64,000 nt of DNA from Nocardia aurantiaca (GTDB lineage: Bacteria > Actinomycetota > Actinomycetes > Mycobacteriales > Mycobacteriaceae), in assembly GCF_009708175.1 (NCBI RefSeq), contig NZ_WMBB01000002.1, positions 434,001 through 498,000 of the forward strand, written 5' to 3'. This document shows positions 1 through 11,028 of the stretch, one piece after another. How positions within the stretch are numbered: the first letter of the stretch is position 1; each line of letters begins with the position of its first letter. The position numbers and the translations under genes are program-made. Under the pieces are notes generated by a model that worked only from the letters and a program-made list of their open reading frames with translations, had not been told where the DNA came from and made no database searches.

Positions 1-1161
1 GGCAACGGCTCGATGATCGGCGGGCTGATCGCACTGCGGATCGACCCCTCGATCATGACCCAGCTGGGACGCGGCAAGCGCACGGTGCTGATCACCGGCA
101 CCAATGGCAAGTCCACCACCACCCGCATGACGACGGCCGCGCTGCAGACCCTCGGCCGGGTCGCCACCCAGGCCGACGGCGCCAATATGGACGCCGGGAT
201 CGTGGCCGCGCTCACCGCGCACCGCACCGCGCCGCTGGCGGCCATCGAAGTCGACGAACTGCATCTGCCGCACGTCTCCGACGCGCTGAACCCGTCCGTC
301 GTGGTGCTGTTGAACCTCTCCCGCGACCAGCTGGACCGGGTCGGCGAGATCAATATGATCGAGCGCCGCCTGCGTGAGGGCATGGCCCGGCATCCTGCGG
401 CCGTGCTGATCGCCAACTGCGACGATGTGCTGGTCACCTCCATCGCCTACGACCACCCGAATGTGGTATGGGTGTCGGCTGGCAGTGGCTGGTCGGTGGA
501 CGCCACCAGCTGCCCGCGCAGTGGCGAGCCCATCGTGTGGGAGGGCGAGCACTGGTACAGCACGGGCGCCGACTTCCAGCGTCCCGCACCGCAGTGGCGG
601 GTGGACGAGCATGCGCTGTACGGGCCGGACGGTGTGGAAATCCCGCTCTCCCTTGCCCTTCCGGGCCGCGCCAACCGCGGCAACGCCGCCCAGGCGGTGG
701 CCGCCGCGGTCGCGCTCGGCGCGGATCCGGCCGATGCCGCGGCCGCCGCGGGCACCGTGCGCGAGATCGCGGGCCGCTACCGCACCGTCGAGGTGGACGG
801 CCGCAGCACCCGCATGCTGCTGGCCAAGAACCCCGCCGGCTGGCAGGAGGCGCTGTCCATGATCGACCCGGCCGCAACGGGTCTGGTGATCGCGGTGAAC
901 GGCCAGGTACCCGACGGCGAGGATCTGTCCTGGCTGTGGGATGTGCGCTTCGAGCACTTCGAGGGCACCCAGGTGGTGGCCGCCGGTGAGCGGGCCACCG
1001 ACCTGGCGGTGCGACTCACCTACGCCGGCGTCGAGCACACCACCGTCGCGGATCCCCTGCGCGCTATCGCCTCCTGCCCGCCCGGCCGGGTCGAGGTGCT
1101 GGCCAATTACACCGCATTCCGCGACCTGAACCGCGATCTGGAGGCGGGGACCCGCGCATGA
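1..1161 (+). CDS. murT: MurT, lipid II isoglutaminyl synthase ligase subunit (5' end outside window)
   Basis: MurT pairs with GatD to amidate the alpha-carboxyl of D-Glu in lipid II at the cytoplasmic face of the membrane. The frame is open to base 1 (codons for G-N-G-S precede the Met at 13), so the true start lies upstream. Counting from that Met, the Mur-ligase P-loop TGTNGKS is at residues 29-35, the central Mur-ligase domain runs to about 250 and the DUF1727-type C-terminal domain follows. The zinc-ribbon pattern CxxC..CxxC known from S. aureus MurT is degenerate: C167 remains, but the other positions read S170, S183 and A186. The stop overlaps the gatD start by 4 bases (ATGA), indicating translational coupling. 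Identity is confident because of the P-loop and the gatD partner. Confidence 0.95.
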   Translation, partial: GNGSMIGGLIALRIDPSIMTQLGRGKRTVLITGTNGKSTTTRMTTAALQTLGRVATQADGANMDAGIVAALTAHRTAPLAAIEVDELHLPHVSDALNPSVVVLLNLSRDQLDRVGEINMIERRLREGMARHPAAVLIANCDDVLVTSIAYDHPNVVWVSAGSGWSVDATSCPRSGEPIVWEGEHWYSTGADFQRPAPQWRVDEHALYGPDGVEIPLSLALPGRANRGNAAQAVAAAVALGADPADAAAAAGTVREIAGRYRTVEVDGRSTRMLLAKNPAGWQEALSMIDPAATGLVIAVNGQVPDGEDLSWLWDVRFEHFEGTQVVAAGERATDLAVRLTYAGVEHTTVADPLRAIASCPPGRVEVLANYTAFRDLNRDLEAGTRA

Positions 1162-1868
1162 GTGAATCGACCGTCCGCATCGGCCTGGTCCTGCCCGACG
1201 TCATGGGTACCTACGGCGACGGCGGCAATGCCGTGATCCTGCGCCAACGGCTGCGCATGCGCGGTCACGACGCCGAGATCGTCGAAATCCCGCTCACCGA
1301 GCCGGTTCCCAACTCGCTGGACGTCTACACCCTCGGCGGCGCCGAGGACTCGGCCCAGCGCCTGGCCACCCGCCATCTGCAGCGCTACCCGGGCCTGCAG
1401 GAGGCCGCCGGGCGCGGCGCGCCGGTGCTGGCCATCTGCGCGGCCATCCAGGTCCTGGGCCACTGGTACGAGACCTCCTCGGGCGAACGCGTGGACGGCG
1501 TGGGCCTTTTCGACGTCACCACCTCTCCGCAGGACAAGCGCGCCATCGGCGAGGTGGCCACCCAGCCCCTCGTTCCCGGCCTCTCGCAGCCGCTCACCGG
1601 CTTCGAAAACCACCGTGGCGGAACCAAACTCGGAGGCGACGCCAAACCCCTGGGTCGGGTCACCAAGGGCGTCGGAAACGGTGTCGGCGACGGCCTCGAG
1701 GGTGTCGTCCAGGGCTCGGTCCTCGGCACCTACATGCACGGTCCGGCCCTGGCCCGCAATCCGGAGCTCGCCGACTACCTGCTGTGCCGGGCTCTGGGCG
1801 TGGATTCCCTTCCGCCCCTGGATCTCCCGGAGGTCGACCAGCTCCGCCGCGAACGCCTGCGGGCCTGA
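1158..1868 (+). CDS. gatD: GatD, glutamine amidotransferase subunit of lipid II isoglutaminyl synthase
   Basis: This 236-aa class I glutamine amidotransferase-like (CobB/CobQ-type) subunit hydrolyses glutamine and passes ammonia to MurT. The nucleophile is Cys94 in APVLAICAAIQ, the same number as in characterised GatD proteins. The partner His194 is in GTYMHGPALARNPELADYLL. The substrate-loop motif GFENHRGGT is at 148-156. The start ATG lies inside the murT stop, as expected for a stoichiometric complex. Length and motifs are normal. There is no obvious terminator behind the gene, and 140 bases separate it from the unrelated cholesterol oxidase. Confidence 0.95.
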   Translation: MSESTVRIGLVLPDVMGTYGDGGNAVILRQRLRMRGHDAEIVEIPLTEPVPNSLDVYTLGGAEDSAQRLATRHLQRYPGLQEAAGRGAPVLAICAAIQVLGHWYETSSGERVDGVGLFDVTTSPQDKRAIGEVATQPLVPGLSQPLTGFENHRGGTKLGGDAKPLGRVTKGVGNGVGDGLEGVVQGSVLGTYMHGPALARNPELADYLLCRALGVDSLPPLDLPEVDQLRRERLRA

Positions 1869-2008
1869 CCGCGGCGTTTACCTCTCCTCACGCGGTGCCC
1901 GCAGGGTGTGGGACGCCCGGCGGGCACGCATGTCCGGGTGATCCCGATAGTGACCTCTCACGCACCGGTTGAGGCCTCGCGTAGCTGCCGGTAATCTCGC
2001 GCGCGGCC

Positions 2009-3661
2009 ATGCGTGATGAGGGAGGTGGCCGGTTGCGTAGGCGTGCCGTGTTGAAGGCTGCCGCAATGGCGGCTCTGCTGGCCGGCGTCGGGACGGGTGC
2101 CGCCAGTCGCGGTGCCGGACCGGCGTCGGCCAATCCATTGTGGAACGCGCTGTTCCAGGCGTGGGTCCCGGAAATCTTTGCGCCGCTGCCGGATCCGCCG
2201 GAACACAGCGAGGCCATTGTCATCGGCTCCGGGTTCGGCGCCGCGGTGACCGCGCTGCGGCTGGCCGAGGCGGGCGTGCAGAACTCCGTGCTGGAACGGG
2301 GTTCGCGCTGGCCCAACGACCCGTGGCGTGAGATCTTCACCGGCGACGACCTGCCAGACGGCCGCGGCTTCTGGCATCGCACCAGCTTCACCGGGGTGAC
2401 CAGGGTGCACATGCCGTGCGCGGATTTCGGTGGCGTGCTGGACGTCACGGAGTACCCGGGCATCGACGTGTGGCGCGCGGCCGCGGTGGGCGGCGGGTCC
2501 ATCGTGTTCACCGGCGCCATGGTCGCGCCGCCGAAGCACCTGTTCGACCAGGTCTTCGGGGGCGTGGTGAACTACGACGAACTGGACTCGGTCTACTATC
2601 CGCGGGTCCGGCAGATGCTGCGGCTGTCCACCATGCCGCCGGACGTGTACGGCTCCGCGCCCTTCACCCATTCGCGGGTATGGGATCAGCAGGTGCGGGC
2701 CGCGGGTTATGAACCGCAGGCCAATGATTCGATCTTCAACTGGGACATCGTCCGCGCCGAGCTGGCGGGCGCCAGCCGTCCGTCGGCGACCGCATCGCGC
2801 AGCAATCTCGGCAACTCCAACGGCGCCAAGTTCGATCTGAACCAGAACTACCTGCGCTACGCCGAGGGCACCGGCAAGTCGGCCATCTACCCGGGCCACC
2901 GGGTGGACTCCATCGGCCAGGACGGCACCGGCAAGTACGTGGTCTCGGTGACCAAGCTGGCCCCGACCGGCCAGGTGCTCGGCACCCGCACCCTCACCTG
3001 CGACCGGCTGTTCCTGGGCGCGGGCTCCGTCGGCACCTCCGAACTGCTGGTGCGCGCGCAGGCCACCGGCACGCTGCCCAACCTCAACGAGCATGTGGGC
3101 GACGGCTGGGGAACCAATGGCGATGCGGTGCTGGCCCGCAGCGTCAGCTCCCTGACCCCGACCGGGGGCGGGGTGCCCAGCGCCAGCCGCATCTTCGACG
3201 ACTCGGGCCTGCCGCTGCACCTCGAGAACTGGTTCGTCCCGGGCATTCCGGTGGACACCGGCGCCATCGCCTCGCTGGGCATGGTGCTGGATCCCACCCG
3301 GGCTCGCTTCGGCTACGACCGCGGCCGCAATGCCGTGGGCCTGAGCTGGCCCCGGTCCGCACAGGATCAGGTGGTGGCCGCGTGCCGCGCGGTGGACCAC
3401 AGGGTGGCGCAGGCCGGCGGCTCGGTGGTGGACTACACGCCGATCGCCTATGACGCGCAGGGCTTCTTCACCGCGCACCCGCTGGGCGGGGCGGTGCTGG
3501 GTCAGGCCACCGACGGCTACGGCCGGGTGATCGGGCACCCGGGCCTGTACGTCATGGATGGTGCGGGCATACCGGGCAGCACCGCGACTGTGAACCCGTC
3601 GCTCACCATCACCGCTGTGGCAGAACGCAATATCGAGGCGATCATCCGCGACGGAAGGTAG
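2009..3661 (+). CDS. Secreted cholesterol oxidase (class I, GMC fold)
   Basis: This 550-aa protein oxidises and isomerises 3-beta-hydroxysterols such as cholesterol to 4-en-3-ones with noncovalent FAD. It starts with a twin-arginine-like signal (RLRRRAVLKAA, then a hydrophobic stretch to about residue 40), so it is probably exported folded. The FAD-binding GSGFGAA is at 73-79. The catalytic His of the class is H490 (FTAHPLGG) and the Asn is N529 (STATVNPSL), matching His447 and Asn485 of the Streptomyces enzyme. The upstream ATG at 2009 gives a complete signal peptide. It sits alone after murT-gatD, but it fits the sterol theme of the 22-46 kb region. Substrate range is inferred from the family. 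Confidence 0.9.
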   Translation: MRDEGGGRLRRRAVLKAAAMAALLAGVGTGAASRGAGPASANPLWNALFQAWVPEIFAPLPDPPEHSEAIVIGSGFGAAVTALRLAEAGVQNSVLERGSRWPNDPWREIFTGDDLPDGRGFWHRTSFTGVTRVHMPCADFGGVLDVTEYPGIDVWRAAAVGGGSIVFTGAMVAPPKHLFDQVFGGVVNYDELDSVYYPRVRQMLRLSTMPPDVYGSAPFTHSRVWDQQVRAAGYEPQANDSIFNWDIVRAELAGASRPSATASRSNLGNSNGAKFDLNQNYLRYAEGTGKSAIYPGHRVDSIGQDGTGKYVVSVTKLAPTGQVLGTRTLTCDRLFLGAGSVGTSELLVRAQATGTLPNLNEHVGDGWGTNGDAVLARSVSSLTPTGGGVPSASRIFDDSGLPLHLENWFVPGIPVDTGAIASLGMVLDPTRARFGYDRGRNAVGLSWPRSAQDQVVAACRAVDHRVAQAGGSVVDYTPIAYDAQGFFTAHPLGGAVLGQATDGYGRVIGHPGLYVMDGAGIPGSTATVNPSLTITAVAERNIEAIIRDGR

Positions 3662-3903
3662 TGCCCGCACCGCCATCCACAGTTCCCACAGGATCTGTGG
3701 ATAAAGTTGCGGTGCGGAATTCTTGCGCCGGGAAAGCCGATCCGCACGGAAAGCCGCGGGCGCGGAACACCGCTCGGTCCGTAAAACACCGCCCGGCCCG
3801 TCATTCAGCACCGCTTCGCTGCTTCGCCCGTCACGCCACACCGCCTCGCCGCTCATGTGCGCCGACTACGCTGGCGGAACCGTTCGATGAGGAAGGGGAC
3901 GTC

Positions 3904-4698
3904 GTGGCCGAGCTCGGCGCACCGGAGGCGGATGAGGAGTTCCCTCACAAGCCGCCCGCCCTGTGGACCGATTTCGTGATGCTGGCGCTCGCGGTGGTGT
4001 CCGTAGCCCTGGTCACATGGGTCACGTTCTTTCCGGTCTCGGACGACACCCACCGGCTCATCCGGATCACCGACTACAGCATCTGCGGCGTGTTCCTCGC
4101 CGAATTCCTGTGGCGCTGGCGGCGGGAGGGCTGGAGCTGGACCTTCCCCTTCATCTACTGGTACGAGGTCCTCGGCATGATCCCGGTGACCAGCCCGTTC
4201 TTCCGCGGTTTCCGCCTGCTGCGCATCGTGGTGATCACCGTCCGGGTGGGCCGGGTAGCCGACCGGGCCTTCGGCGACCGGGTCACCGCGGCCATCGTGA
4301 ACCGGTCGATCGGCGCGATCGTGGAGGCCATCGAGCGCCCGATCACGGTGGCGGTGCTGGACGAGGTCGCGGAGGTGTTGCGCACCGGCCGGTACACGCG
4401 CAATATCGCGACCGCGCTGGAGGAGAACCGCTCTGAGATCGATCAGATGATCCTCGAGGTGATCCGCAACGATCCCCAGCTGGGCAGGGTTCGCTATGTC
4501 CCGTTCCACGAGGAGATGATTCGCGGTATCGCCGATGCCAGCTTCCGCGTCGTATTCCAGGTGCTGGCCGACCCGCGCACCGATGAACTGGTGGCCGATG
4601 CCCTGCGCGAGAACATCACTCAGATTCGTGAGGCCGTGCGCTCGGGGGAGCGGGTGCCGGAGGCGATCGACCACCGGTTCGCGCCGCGCGCGTCCTAG
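3904..4698 (+). CDS. Voltage-sensor-like membrane protein without a pore domain
   Basis: A 264-aa protein. I start it at GTG 3904 because AGGAAGGGG sits just upstream; the frame stays open to 3661, but that part is compositionally junk. It has about four hydrophobic segments between residues 20 and 125. One segment carries an acidic pattern as in S3 of cation channels (DYSICGVFLAEFLWRWRR). A later one has regularly spaced arginines like S4 (FRGFRLLRIVVITVRVGR). No selectivity-filter sequence follows. The last ~130 residues are soluble, predicted helical and rich in charged residues. It resembles actinobacterial 'ion transporter' annotations. Whether it senses voltage, conducts protons or does neither is unknown. 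It runs convergently with the LtrA gene only 11 bases away. Confidence 0.7.
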   Translation: MAELGAPEADEEFPHKPPALWTDFVMLALAVVSVALVTWVTFFPVSDDTHRLIRITDYSICGVFLAEFLWRWRREGWSWTFPFIYWYEVLGMIPVTSPFFRGFRLLRIVVITVRVGRVADRAFGDRVTAAIVNRSIGAIVEAIERPITVAVLDEVAEVLRTGRYTRNIATALEENRSEIDQMILEVIRNDPQLGRVRYVPFHEEMIRGIADASFRVVFQVLADPRTDELVADALRENITQIREAVRSGERVPEAIDHRFAPRAS

Positions 4699-4709
4699 CG
4701 CCTGTCCTG

Positions 4710-5918
4710 TCAGTCCAGCCCGTGCCGGATCAGATCGCGCGGCTGAGCGTATCGCACCACTTCGAACACGATCAGCGCCAGCAGCACCGCGCACAGCATG
4801 CCCAGCGCGGCCAGCGCCGGCGCCATCGACGCCAGCGGCAGCAGCGCCAGCAGCACCGCCGCCGCTAGCAGCCGCGGAGCCAGCACCGTGCCGGTCGCGT
4901 AGTGCCGGAACCCGACCAGCGCGATCAGGTACGTCACCACGCCGCCGTACAGCGCGAACAACGGAATGCCGTGCAGCTGATCGCTGAGCGAATGCCCTTG
5001 CGCCCCACCGACATAGCTGAGCACCTTCTTCGAACCCAGTGCCATGGCGACGATTCCGGCGATCATCGGGAAGTGCCAGAAGGTGTAGCAGTTGCGGGCG
5101 ATCTGGATGCGGCGCTCGCCCCCGGCGCGATGCATGGCGTGCTCCACCACCAGCGCGGCCACATCGAAGTAAGCCCACCACAGCAGCCCCGCTACCGCCA
5201 GGCCCAGCATCGACCCGACGGTGATGGCCCAGGAGATCGGCAGCCCGGCCACACCGACGCCGATGGATACGATGGATTCGCCCAGCGCGATGATGACGAT
5301 CAGTCCGTACCGCTCGGCGAAGTGCGAGGCCGAGTAGAGCCGCCACTCGTTGCCCGCGAAGAACGTCCACCCCATATCCCACACCAGCGCCGCCAGCCAC
5401 AGCACCAGTTGCGCGGTCCCGGTGGTGAGCGCGCCGACCACCAGCAATACGCTGGCCACGCTGAGTGAGCCTGCGGCCCAACGGATCACCTGTCGGCGTA
5501 GCTGGGCGTCCTCGGTGCTGGCCATCCAGAACACGGTCAGGTGGATCAGCCGCACGGCCAGATACGCGATGACGAACACCAGCGGCCCGTACCAGCCGCC
5601 CGGCAGATCGTGGAAGGACTCGGGAATGGTGAGCGCGATGATGAATGCCGCGCCCATGGCCACGAACATGGCCACCCGGGCGATGCCCTCGTCGGCCTTG
5701 ACCACATTGCCGAGCCAGGAGTAACCGATCCAGCTCCACCACAGCATGGCCAGAATCAGCAGTGCGCGCAGCAGATTGACCGCGGTGGTCTCGTGCGCGG
5801 CGAAGTCGGTGACCATGGTGAAGGCGAAGACGATCACCAGGTCGAAGAACAGTTCCAGCTGCGTCACCGAGGCGTCCTCGGCGACGGGCATCATGCGGGT
5901 GCGTACGGGACCGGGCAT
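4710..5918 (-). CDS. LtrA (low temperature requirement A) family membrane protein
   Basis: A 402-aa polytopic membrane protein of the LtrA family, whose biochemical role is unknown (the name comes from a Listeria cold-growth mutant). The diagnostic N-terminal block is present: VTQLELFFDLVIVFAF followed by WWSWIGYSW, with about ten or more hydrophobic segments. A second family motif, ERYGLIVIIALGESI, lies mid-protein. I use ATG 5918 (MPGPVRTR) because AGGA sits nine bases upstream; the frame is open to 5936. A second LtrA paralogue lies at 16484-17644. Family assignment is secure; function is not. Confidence 0.88.
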   Translation of the reverse strand: MPGPVRTRMMPVAEDASVTQLELFFDLVIVFAFTMVTDFAAHETTAVNLLRALLILAMLWWSWIGYSWLGNVVKADEGIARVAMFVAMGAAFIIALTIPESFHDLPGGWYGPLVFVIAYLAVRLIHLTVFWMASTEDAQLRRQVIRWAAGSLSVASVLLVVGALTTGTAQLVLWLAALVWDMGWTFFAGNEWRLYSASHFAERYGLIVIIALGESIVSIGVGVAGLPISWAITVGSMLGLAVAGLLWWAYFDVAALVVEHAMHRAGGERRIQIARNCYTFWHFPMIAGIVAMALGSKKVLSYVGGAQGHSLSDQLHGIPLFALYGGVVTYLIALVGFRHYATGTVLAPRLLAAAVLLALLPLASMAPALAALGMLCAVLLALIVFEVVRYAQPRDLIRHGLD

Positions 5919-5983
5919 GAGGGACATCCTGCCCAATGCGGGCCCCGAAAGGCAGCGTCAGCTGCGACTGTTCGCGATGGGCG

Positions 5984-6574
5984 TTACGCGGTGCCGAACC
6001 CGGGCTCGAAATTGCGGCCGTAGTCCAGGCGCTGCGCATAGCCAGGCTGCGCGTACCCGGGCTCGCCGAGACCGGGCTGCTCGTAGGCGGCAGGTTCGGC
6101 GTAGGACGCTTCCTCCACGTCGCCGAGACCTTGTAGGCCGGTGACAGATTCGACGAACGCGATGAAGTTGCTGATCATGGCGTCGCCCTCGCGGCGGGCG
6201 CTGCGCTTGAGCAGCATGCCGGGTGCGGGAATCGGCAGGTAGACCTCGGAGTGGTACCAGACCTCGGTGGCGCCGTCCTCGGTTTCGGCGAGGTCGAACC
6301 AGCCTTTGCCGCCGGCGCCGGCGCTGGACTCGGAGACTCGCCATTCGACGCGGTTCTCGGTGCAGGTGTATTCCACGACCTGCCGGTCGGGGCGGCCCAT
6401 GAGATTGGCCGACACGTAAACGCGCTTGGGGCGCCCGTGCTTGTCCCGGGTGGCGACCCGGACGTCCTGATGGGAGGGGGACCAGTCGGGCATCTGCTCG
6501 ATCATGAGCAACGCATCCATCACCTGTCCGGGATCGATGTCGATGACGAACCGGTGATCAGTCTTCGTGCGCAT
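5984..6574 (-). CDS. SRPBCC (START-like) family protein with Tyr/Pro/Gly-rich tail
   Basis: A 196-aa protein. Residues ~1-145 fit the SRPBCC/polyketide-cyclase ligand-binding fold common in mycobacteria: a start near FVIDIDPGQVMDALLMIEQM, the PDWSP motif, then alternating strands and a C-terminal helix. The tail (about 150-196) is low-complexity with repeated Pro-Gly-Tyr-Ala-Gln units and is likely disordered. No signal peptide is visible. Ligand and function cannot be told from sequence. A perfect palindrome (6649-6662) lies in its upstream region and could be the operator of a TetR- or MarR-type repressor encoded elsewhere. Confidence 0.75.
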   Translation of the reverse strand: MRTKTDHRFVIDIDPGQVMDALLMIEQMPDWSPSHQDVRVATRDKHGRPKRVYVSANLMGRPDRQVVEYTCTENRVEWRVSESSAGAGGKGWFDLAETEDGATEVWYHSEVYLPIPAPGMLLKRSARREGDAMISNFIAFVESVTGLQGLGDVEEASYAEPAAYEQPGLGEPGYAQPGYAQRLDYGRNFEPGFGTA

Positions 6575-6648
6575 ATCTACCCTTCCATTCGGGGACCGAT
6601 TGTGACCAGGGTCGCTCGGAGAGTCAACTGTGCCGACCGCCGCTTCTT

Positions 6649-6662
6649 ACCGACTGGTCGGT
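6649..6662. promoter_or_regulatory. Operator-like palindrome upstream of the SRPBCC gene
   Basis: ACCGAC-TG-GTCGGT is a perfect 6-base inverted repeat with a 2-base centre, about 75 bases before the leftward SRPBCC gene start. The form is typical of TetR/AcrR operators. No such regulator is adjacent, so any cognate factor would act from elsewhere. Confidence 0.4.
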
Positions 6663-6768
6663 CTGGTAGGCCCCAATTTCCCTGCTCGGCAGGGTGATTC
6701 GTCCGTGCCGCGGTGCGGCCGGAAAATCTTGGAAGAGGTCATGCCGACAGGGCTCGAACCGGGGTTCG

Positions 6769-6951
6769 TCAGCCCGGTTTCACTACCGAGTCCGGACCCG
6801 GAAACACCAGGCTCGTCCGGCCGTCGGCGAAGCGCACCACGTAGGGCGGCTCCCCGTCCGTGCCGCGCACCTCGACGATTTCCGCGGTGTGATCCGGGAG
6901 TCCGACATTGCGTCCATGGATGACCAGATGGTCACCGACATTTGCATGCAT
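6769..6951 (-). CDS. DUF1918 small protein
   Basis: A 60-aa protein matching the DUF1918 family of actinobacteria: MHANVGDHLVIHGR at the N terminus, a central EIVEVRGTDGEPPYVVRF and a terminal FPGPDSVV. The family is a small single beta-barrel-like domain of unknown function. It is expressed monocistronically here; the next leftward gene starts about 195 bases further on. The start at 6951 matches the usual MHA N terminus of the family, although the AAGG upstream is very close to the ATG. Confidence 0.85.
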   Translation of the reverse strand: MHANVGDHLVIHGRNVGLPDHTAEIVEVRGTDGEPPYVVRFADGRTSLVFPGPDSVVKPG

Positions 6952-7251
6952 GCCTTGCGATTATTCGCCCGAGGTGATGCTCGTCACAAGGTCGGGGTCG
7001 CGTGGTCGACCGTCATGCGCACCGGCGGGCCGCTTCCTCGTCGTCGAAAATGCCGGGCGGCGTGAGCCTCTCGACAATGAGGCGGTTCAGGGCCGGGTAG
7101 AGCTGCCGCCTTCGCGGGCCCGGGTCTCGATGGCCGCCTCGATCGCGGCATTTCGTCGTTCCGTATTCACCCGAATCATTGACATCACTCCATGTGTAGT
7201 ACTACGTTCGTAATCACTACAGACATAGTGCAACGAATGAGGCGGTTAATC
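6952..7251. other. Intergenic region between DUF1918 and reductase genes
   Basis: No convincing gene. A 32-codon leftward frame (7185 to 7087) and a downstream frame-shifted continuation can be read, but neither resembles a known protein and both lack a good ribosome site. The stretch carries the divergent promoters of the two flanking genes and the inverted repeat at 7195-7221. Confidence 0.5.
7195..7221. promoter_or_regulatory. Operator-like inverted repeat before the RibD-C reductase
   Basis: TGTAGT and ACTACA form 6-base arms separated by 15 bases, ending about 30 bases before the GTG start at 7252. The position suggests a repressor site over the promoter. No regulator gene is adjacent. 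Confidence 0.35.
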
Positions 7252-7827
7252 GTGCGAAACCTCGTCTACTACATGGCGGTCACCCTCGACGGCTTCATCG
7301 CGGGTCCGGAGGGTCAGTACGACTTCTATCCGCTGGCCGACGACATGACGGCCTGGATCGCCGAGCGCTACCCGGAGTCCGTCCCCACGCACATTCGCCC
7401 GCACGTCGGCCTGCCGGTCGACACCCCGAACAAGGAGTGGGACACGATCCTCATGGGCCGCGGTTCCTACGAGCCCGGTCTCGCGGCGGGGGCCGACAGC
7501 CCGTACGGCCACATGAAGCAGTACGTCTTCTCCCGAACCCTCGCCCAGGCCGACTACCCGCGGGTGGAGATCGTCGCGGGCGATCCCGTCGAGCTGGTGC
7601 GGCGATTGAAAAAGGAAGGCGGCAAGGACATCTGGCTCTGCGGCGGCGGGAACCTGGCAGGGCAGCTCATCGACGAGATCGACCGGCTGATCATCAAGAG
7701 TTACCCGGTGATCGCCGGCGCCGGCATCCCGATGTTCTCCGGCGTTTTCAGCCCCACCGGGTTCGCGGTCACCGATCGCCGGTCGTTCAGCAATGGCGCC
7801 CAGGTCACCTGGCTCGAGCGGGCCTGA
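7252..7827 (+). CDS. Dihydrofolate reductase-like / RibD C-terminal domain reductase
   Basis: A 191-aa cytosolic protein of the RibD C-terminal (DHFR-like) superfamily, often annotated 'dihydrofolate reductase family protein'. Visible signatures are the N-terminal YYMAVTLDGFIAG, a central DTILMGRGSYE, and the NADP-binding KDIWLCGGGNLAGQLIDEI followed by the PVIAGAGIPMF segment. I prefer GTG 7252 because GAGGCGG lies about seven bases upstream; ATG 7237 is also in frame. Real substrates in this family are usually unknown and it should not be taken as the cell's DHFR. It is convergent with the YjbQ gene, with no gap. Confidence 0.8.
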   Translation: MRNLVYYMAVTLDGFIAGPEGQYDFYPLADDMTAWIAERYPESVPTHIRPHVGLPVDTPNKEWDTILMGRGSYEPGLAAGADSPYGHMKQYVFSRTLAQADYPRVEIVAGDPVELVRRLKKEGGKDIWLCGGGNLAGQLIDEIDRLIIKSYPVIAGAGIPMFSGVFSPTGFAVTDRRSFSNGAQVTWLERA

Positions 7828-8241
7828 TCACCCGGCCAGGAACGACAGCCGCACCTGACGGTCCGGATTGTCGACATTGAGGTCGACGAAGGCCACGGAT
7901 TGCCAGGTGCCCAGTGCCATCCGGCCGTTCAGCACCGGAACCGTCGCGTAGGGCGCGATCAGCGCGGGCATCACATGCGAGCGTCCGTGCCCGCGCGACC
8001 CGTGCGCGTGTCGCCACCGATCGTCGGCGGGCAGCAGGTCGCGCAGCGTCGCGAGCAGATCGTCGTCGCTGCGCGCGCCGAGCTCCATGATGGCGATCCC
8101 GGCGGTGGCGTGCGGCACGAAGACGTGCAGTAGCCCGTCGCCGCCCGCGGCCACCCGGTCCAGGAAGTCCGCGCACTGCTCGGTGAGGTCGCGCACGACC
8201 TCGGTGCGGCCGGTGGTGATATCTATCAGCTCGCTGCGCAT
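7828..8241 (-). CDS. YjbQ/UPF0047 family protein
   Basis: A 137-aa single-domain protein of the YjbQ family (secondary thiamine-phosphate synthase-like activity is reported for some members). Conserved blocks are [18 protein letters not shown] with the family His, and [17 protein letters not shown], then [13 protein letters not shown] start it at ATG 8241 ([11 protein letters not shown]). The frame runs open to 9705 but that upstream part only mirrors ask on the other strand. Divergent from ask across a 192-base gap. Confidence 0.85.
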   Translation of the reverse strand: MRSELIDITTGRTEVVRDLTEQCADFLDRVAAGGDGLLHVFVPHATAGIAIMELGARSDDDLLATLRDLLPADDRWRHAHGSRGHGRSHVMPALIAPYATVPVLNGRMALGTWQSVAFVDLNVDNPDRQVRLSFLAG

Positions 8242-8433
8242 GACCTGAATTGTCGTCGGTCGGCCGTCTCGGCGCCGTTCAACGGTGTTGTCACCGTGCG
8301 TGATCCGGCGTGTCCGAATAGCTGTCGGTTGGCTGGAATCGGGCGACAGGAGGTGGGACGAAATCTCGTGGACCTGGGCCGGTAGTCTTGTGGGTCGGTA
8401 GCAGCAGTTTGTCGATCTTGGAGGATTTCCGCC

Positions 8434-10735
<2,302 letters not shown>

Positions 10736-10751
10736 TCAGAACGATCCGTAA

Positions 10752-10785
10752 CGGGCCGTGCACAACAAAGTGCACGGTCCGTTTT
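10752..10785 (+). terminator. Rho-independent terminator of ask-asd
   Basis: CGGGCCGTGCAC and GTGCACGGTCCG form a 12-base stem (one G-U type pair) around AACAAA and are followed by TTTT. It lies 16 bases past the asd stop. Confidence 0.9.
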
Positions 10786-10827
10786 CGGATATTGGTCCGG
10801 TGTCAATGCGATCGCTCCCGATGTCGG

Positions 10828-11028
10828 TCAATCCGCCCAAAGTTCCGCGCACGGCAGTGGCGGTAGTCGGTCCGTCGGCATCCCGTCGATCGTGACTTCA
10901 ATGCGATGCGGTCGCAAATGCGCTGCGAGACGTTCGGCAATTGCGCGCTCCGCGCGGTAATCCAAGATCATTCCACCGGGAAACCGCAGGCGCACACGGA
11001 CTTCGCCGGTTTTCGGCGCGGCGGTCAT
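10828..11028 (-). CDS. Small hypothetical protein (second of a coupled pair)
   Basis: A 66-aa protein without a recognised family. It is soluble and basic: an N-terminal strand pattern (EVRVRLRFPGGMILDY) and a helix (RAERAIAERLAAHLRPHRIEV) suggest a small alpha/beta fold. The ATG overlaps the stop of the preceding membrane micro-gene by four bases, so the two are very likely translated together. It is in the divergent neighbourhood of an XRE-TPR regulator. Confidence rests on coupling and coding character, not on homology. Confidence 0.55.
   Translation of the reverse strand: MTAAPKTGEVRVRLRFPGGMILDYRAERAIAERLAAHLRPHRIEVTIDGMPTDRLPPLPCAELWAD

Noticed and set aside
1958..3856. 632-codon leftward open frame opposite cholesterol oxidase
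   Set aside because: The + strand encodes a clear cholesterol oxidase with all motifs; the antisense frame has no recognisable domain and is a product of GC-rich codon bias.
7087..7185. 32-codon leftward frame and a frame-shifted continuation reading QLYPALNRLIVERL
   Set aside because: Too short, weak ribosome site, no family match; more likely promoter DNA.
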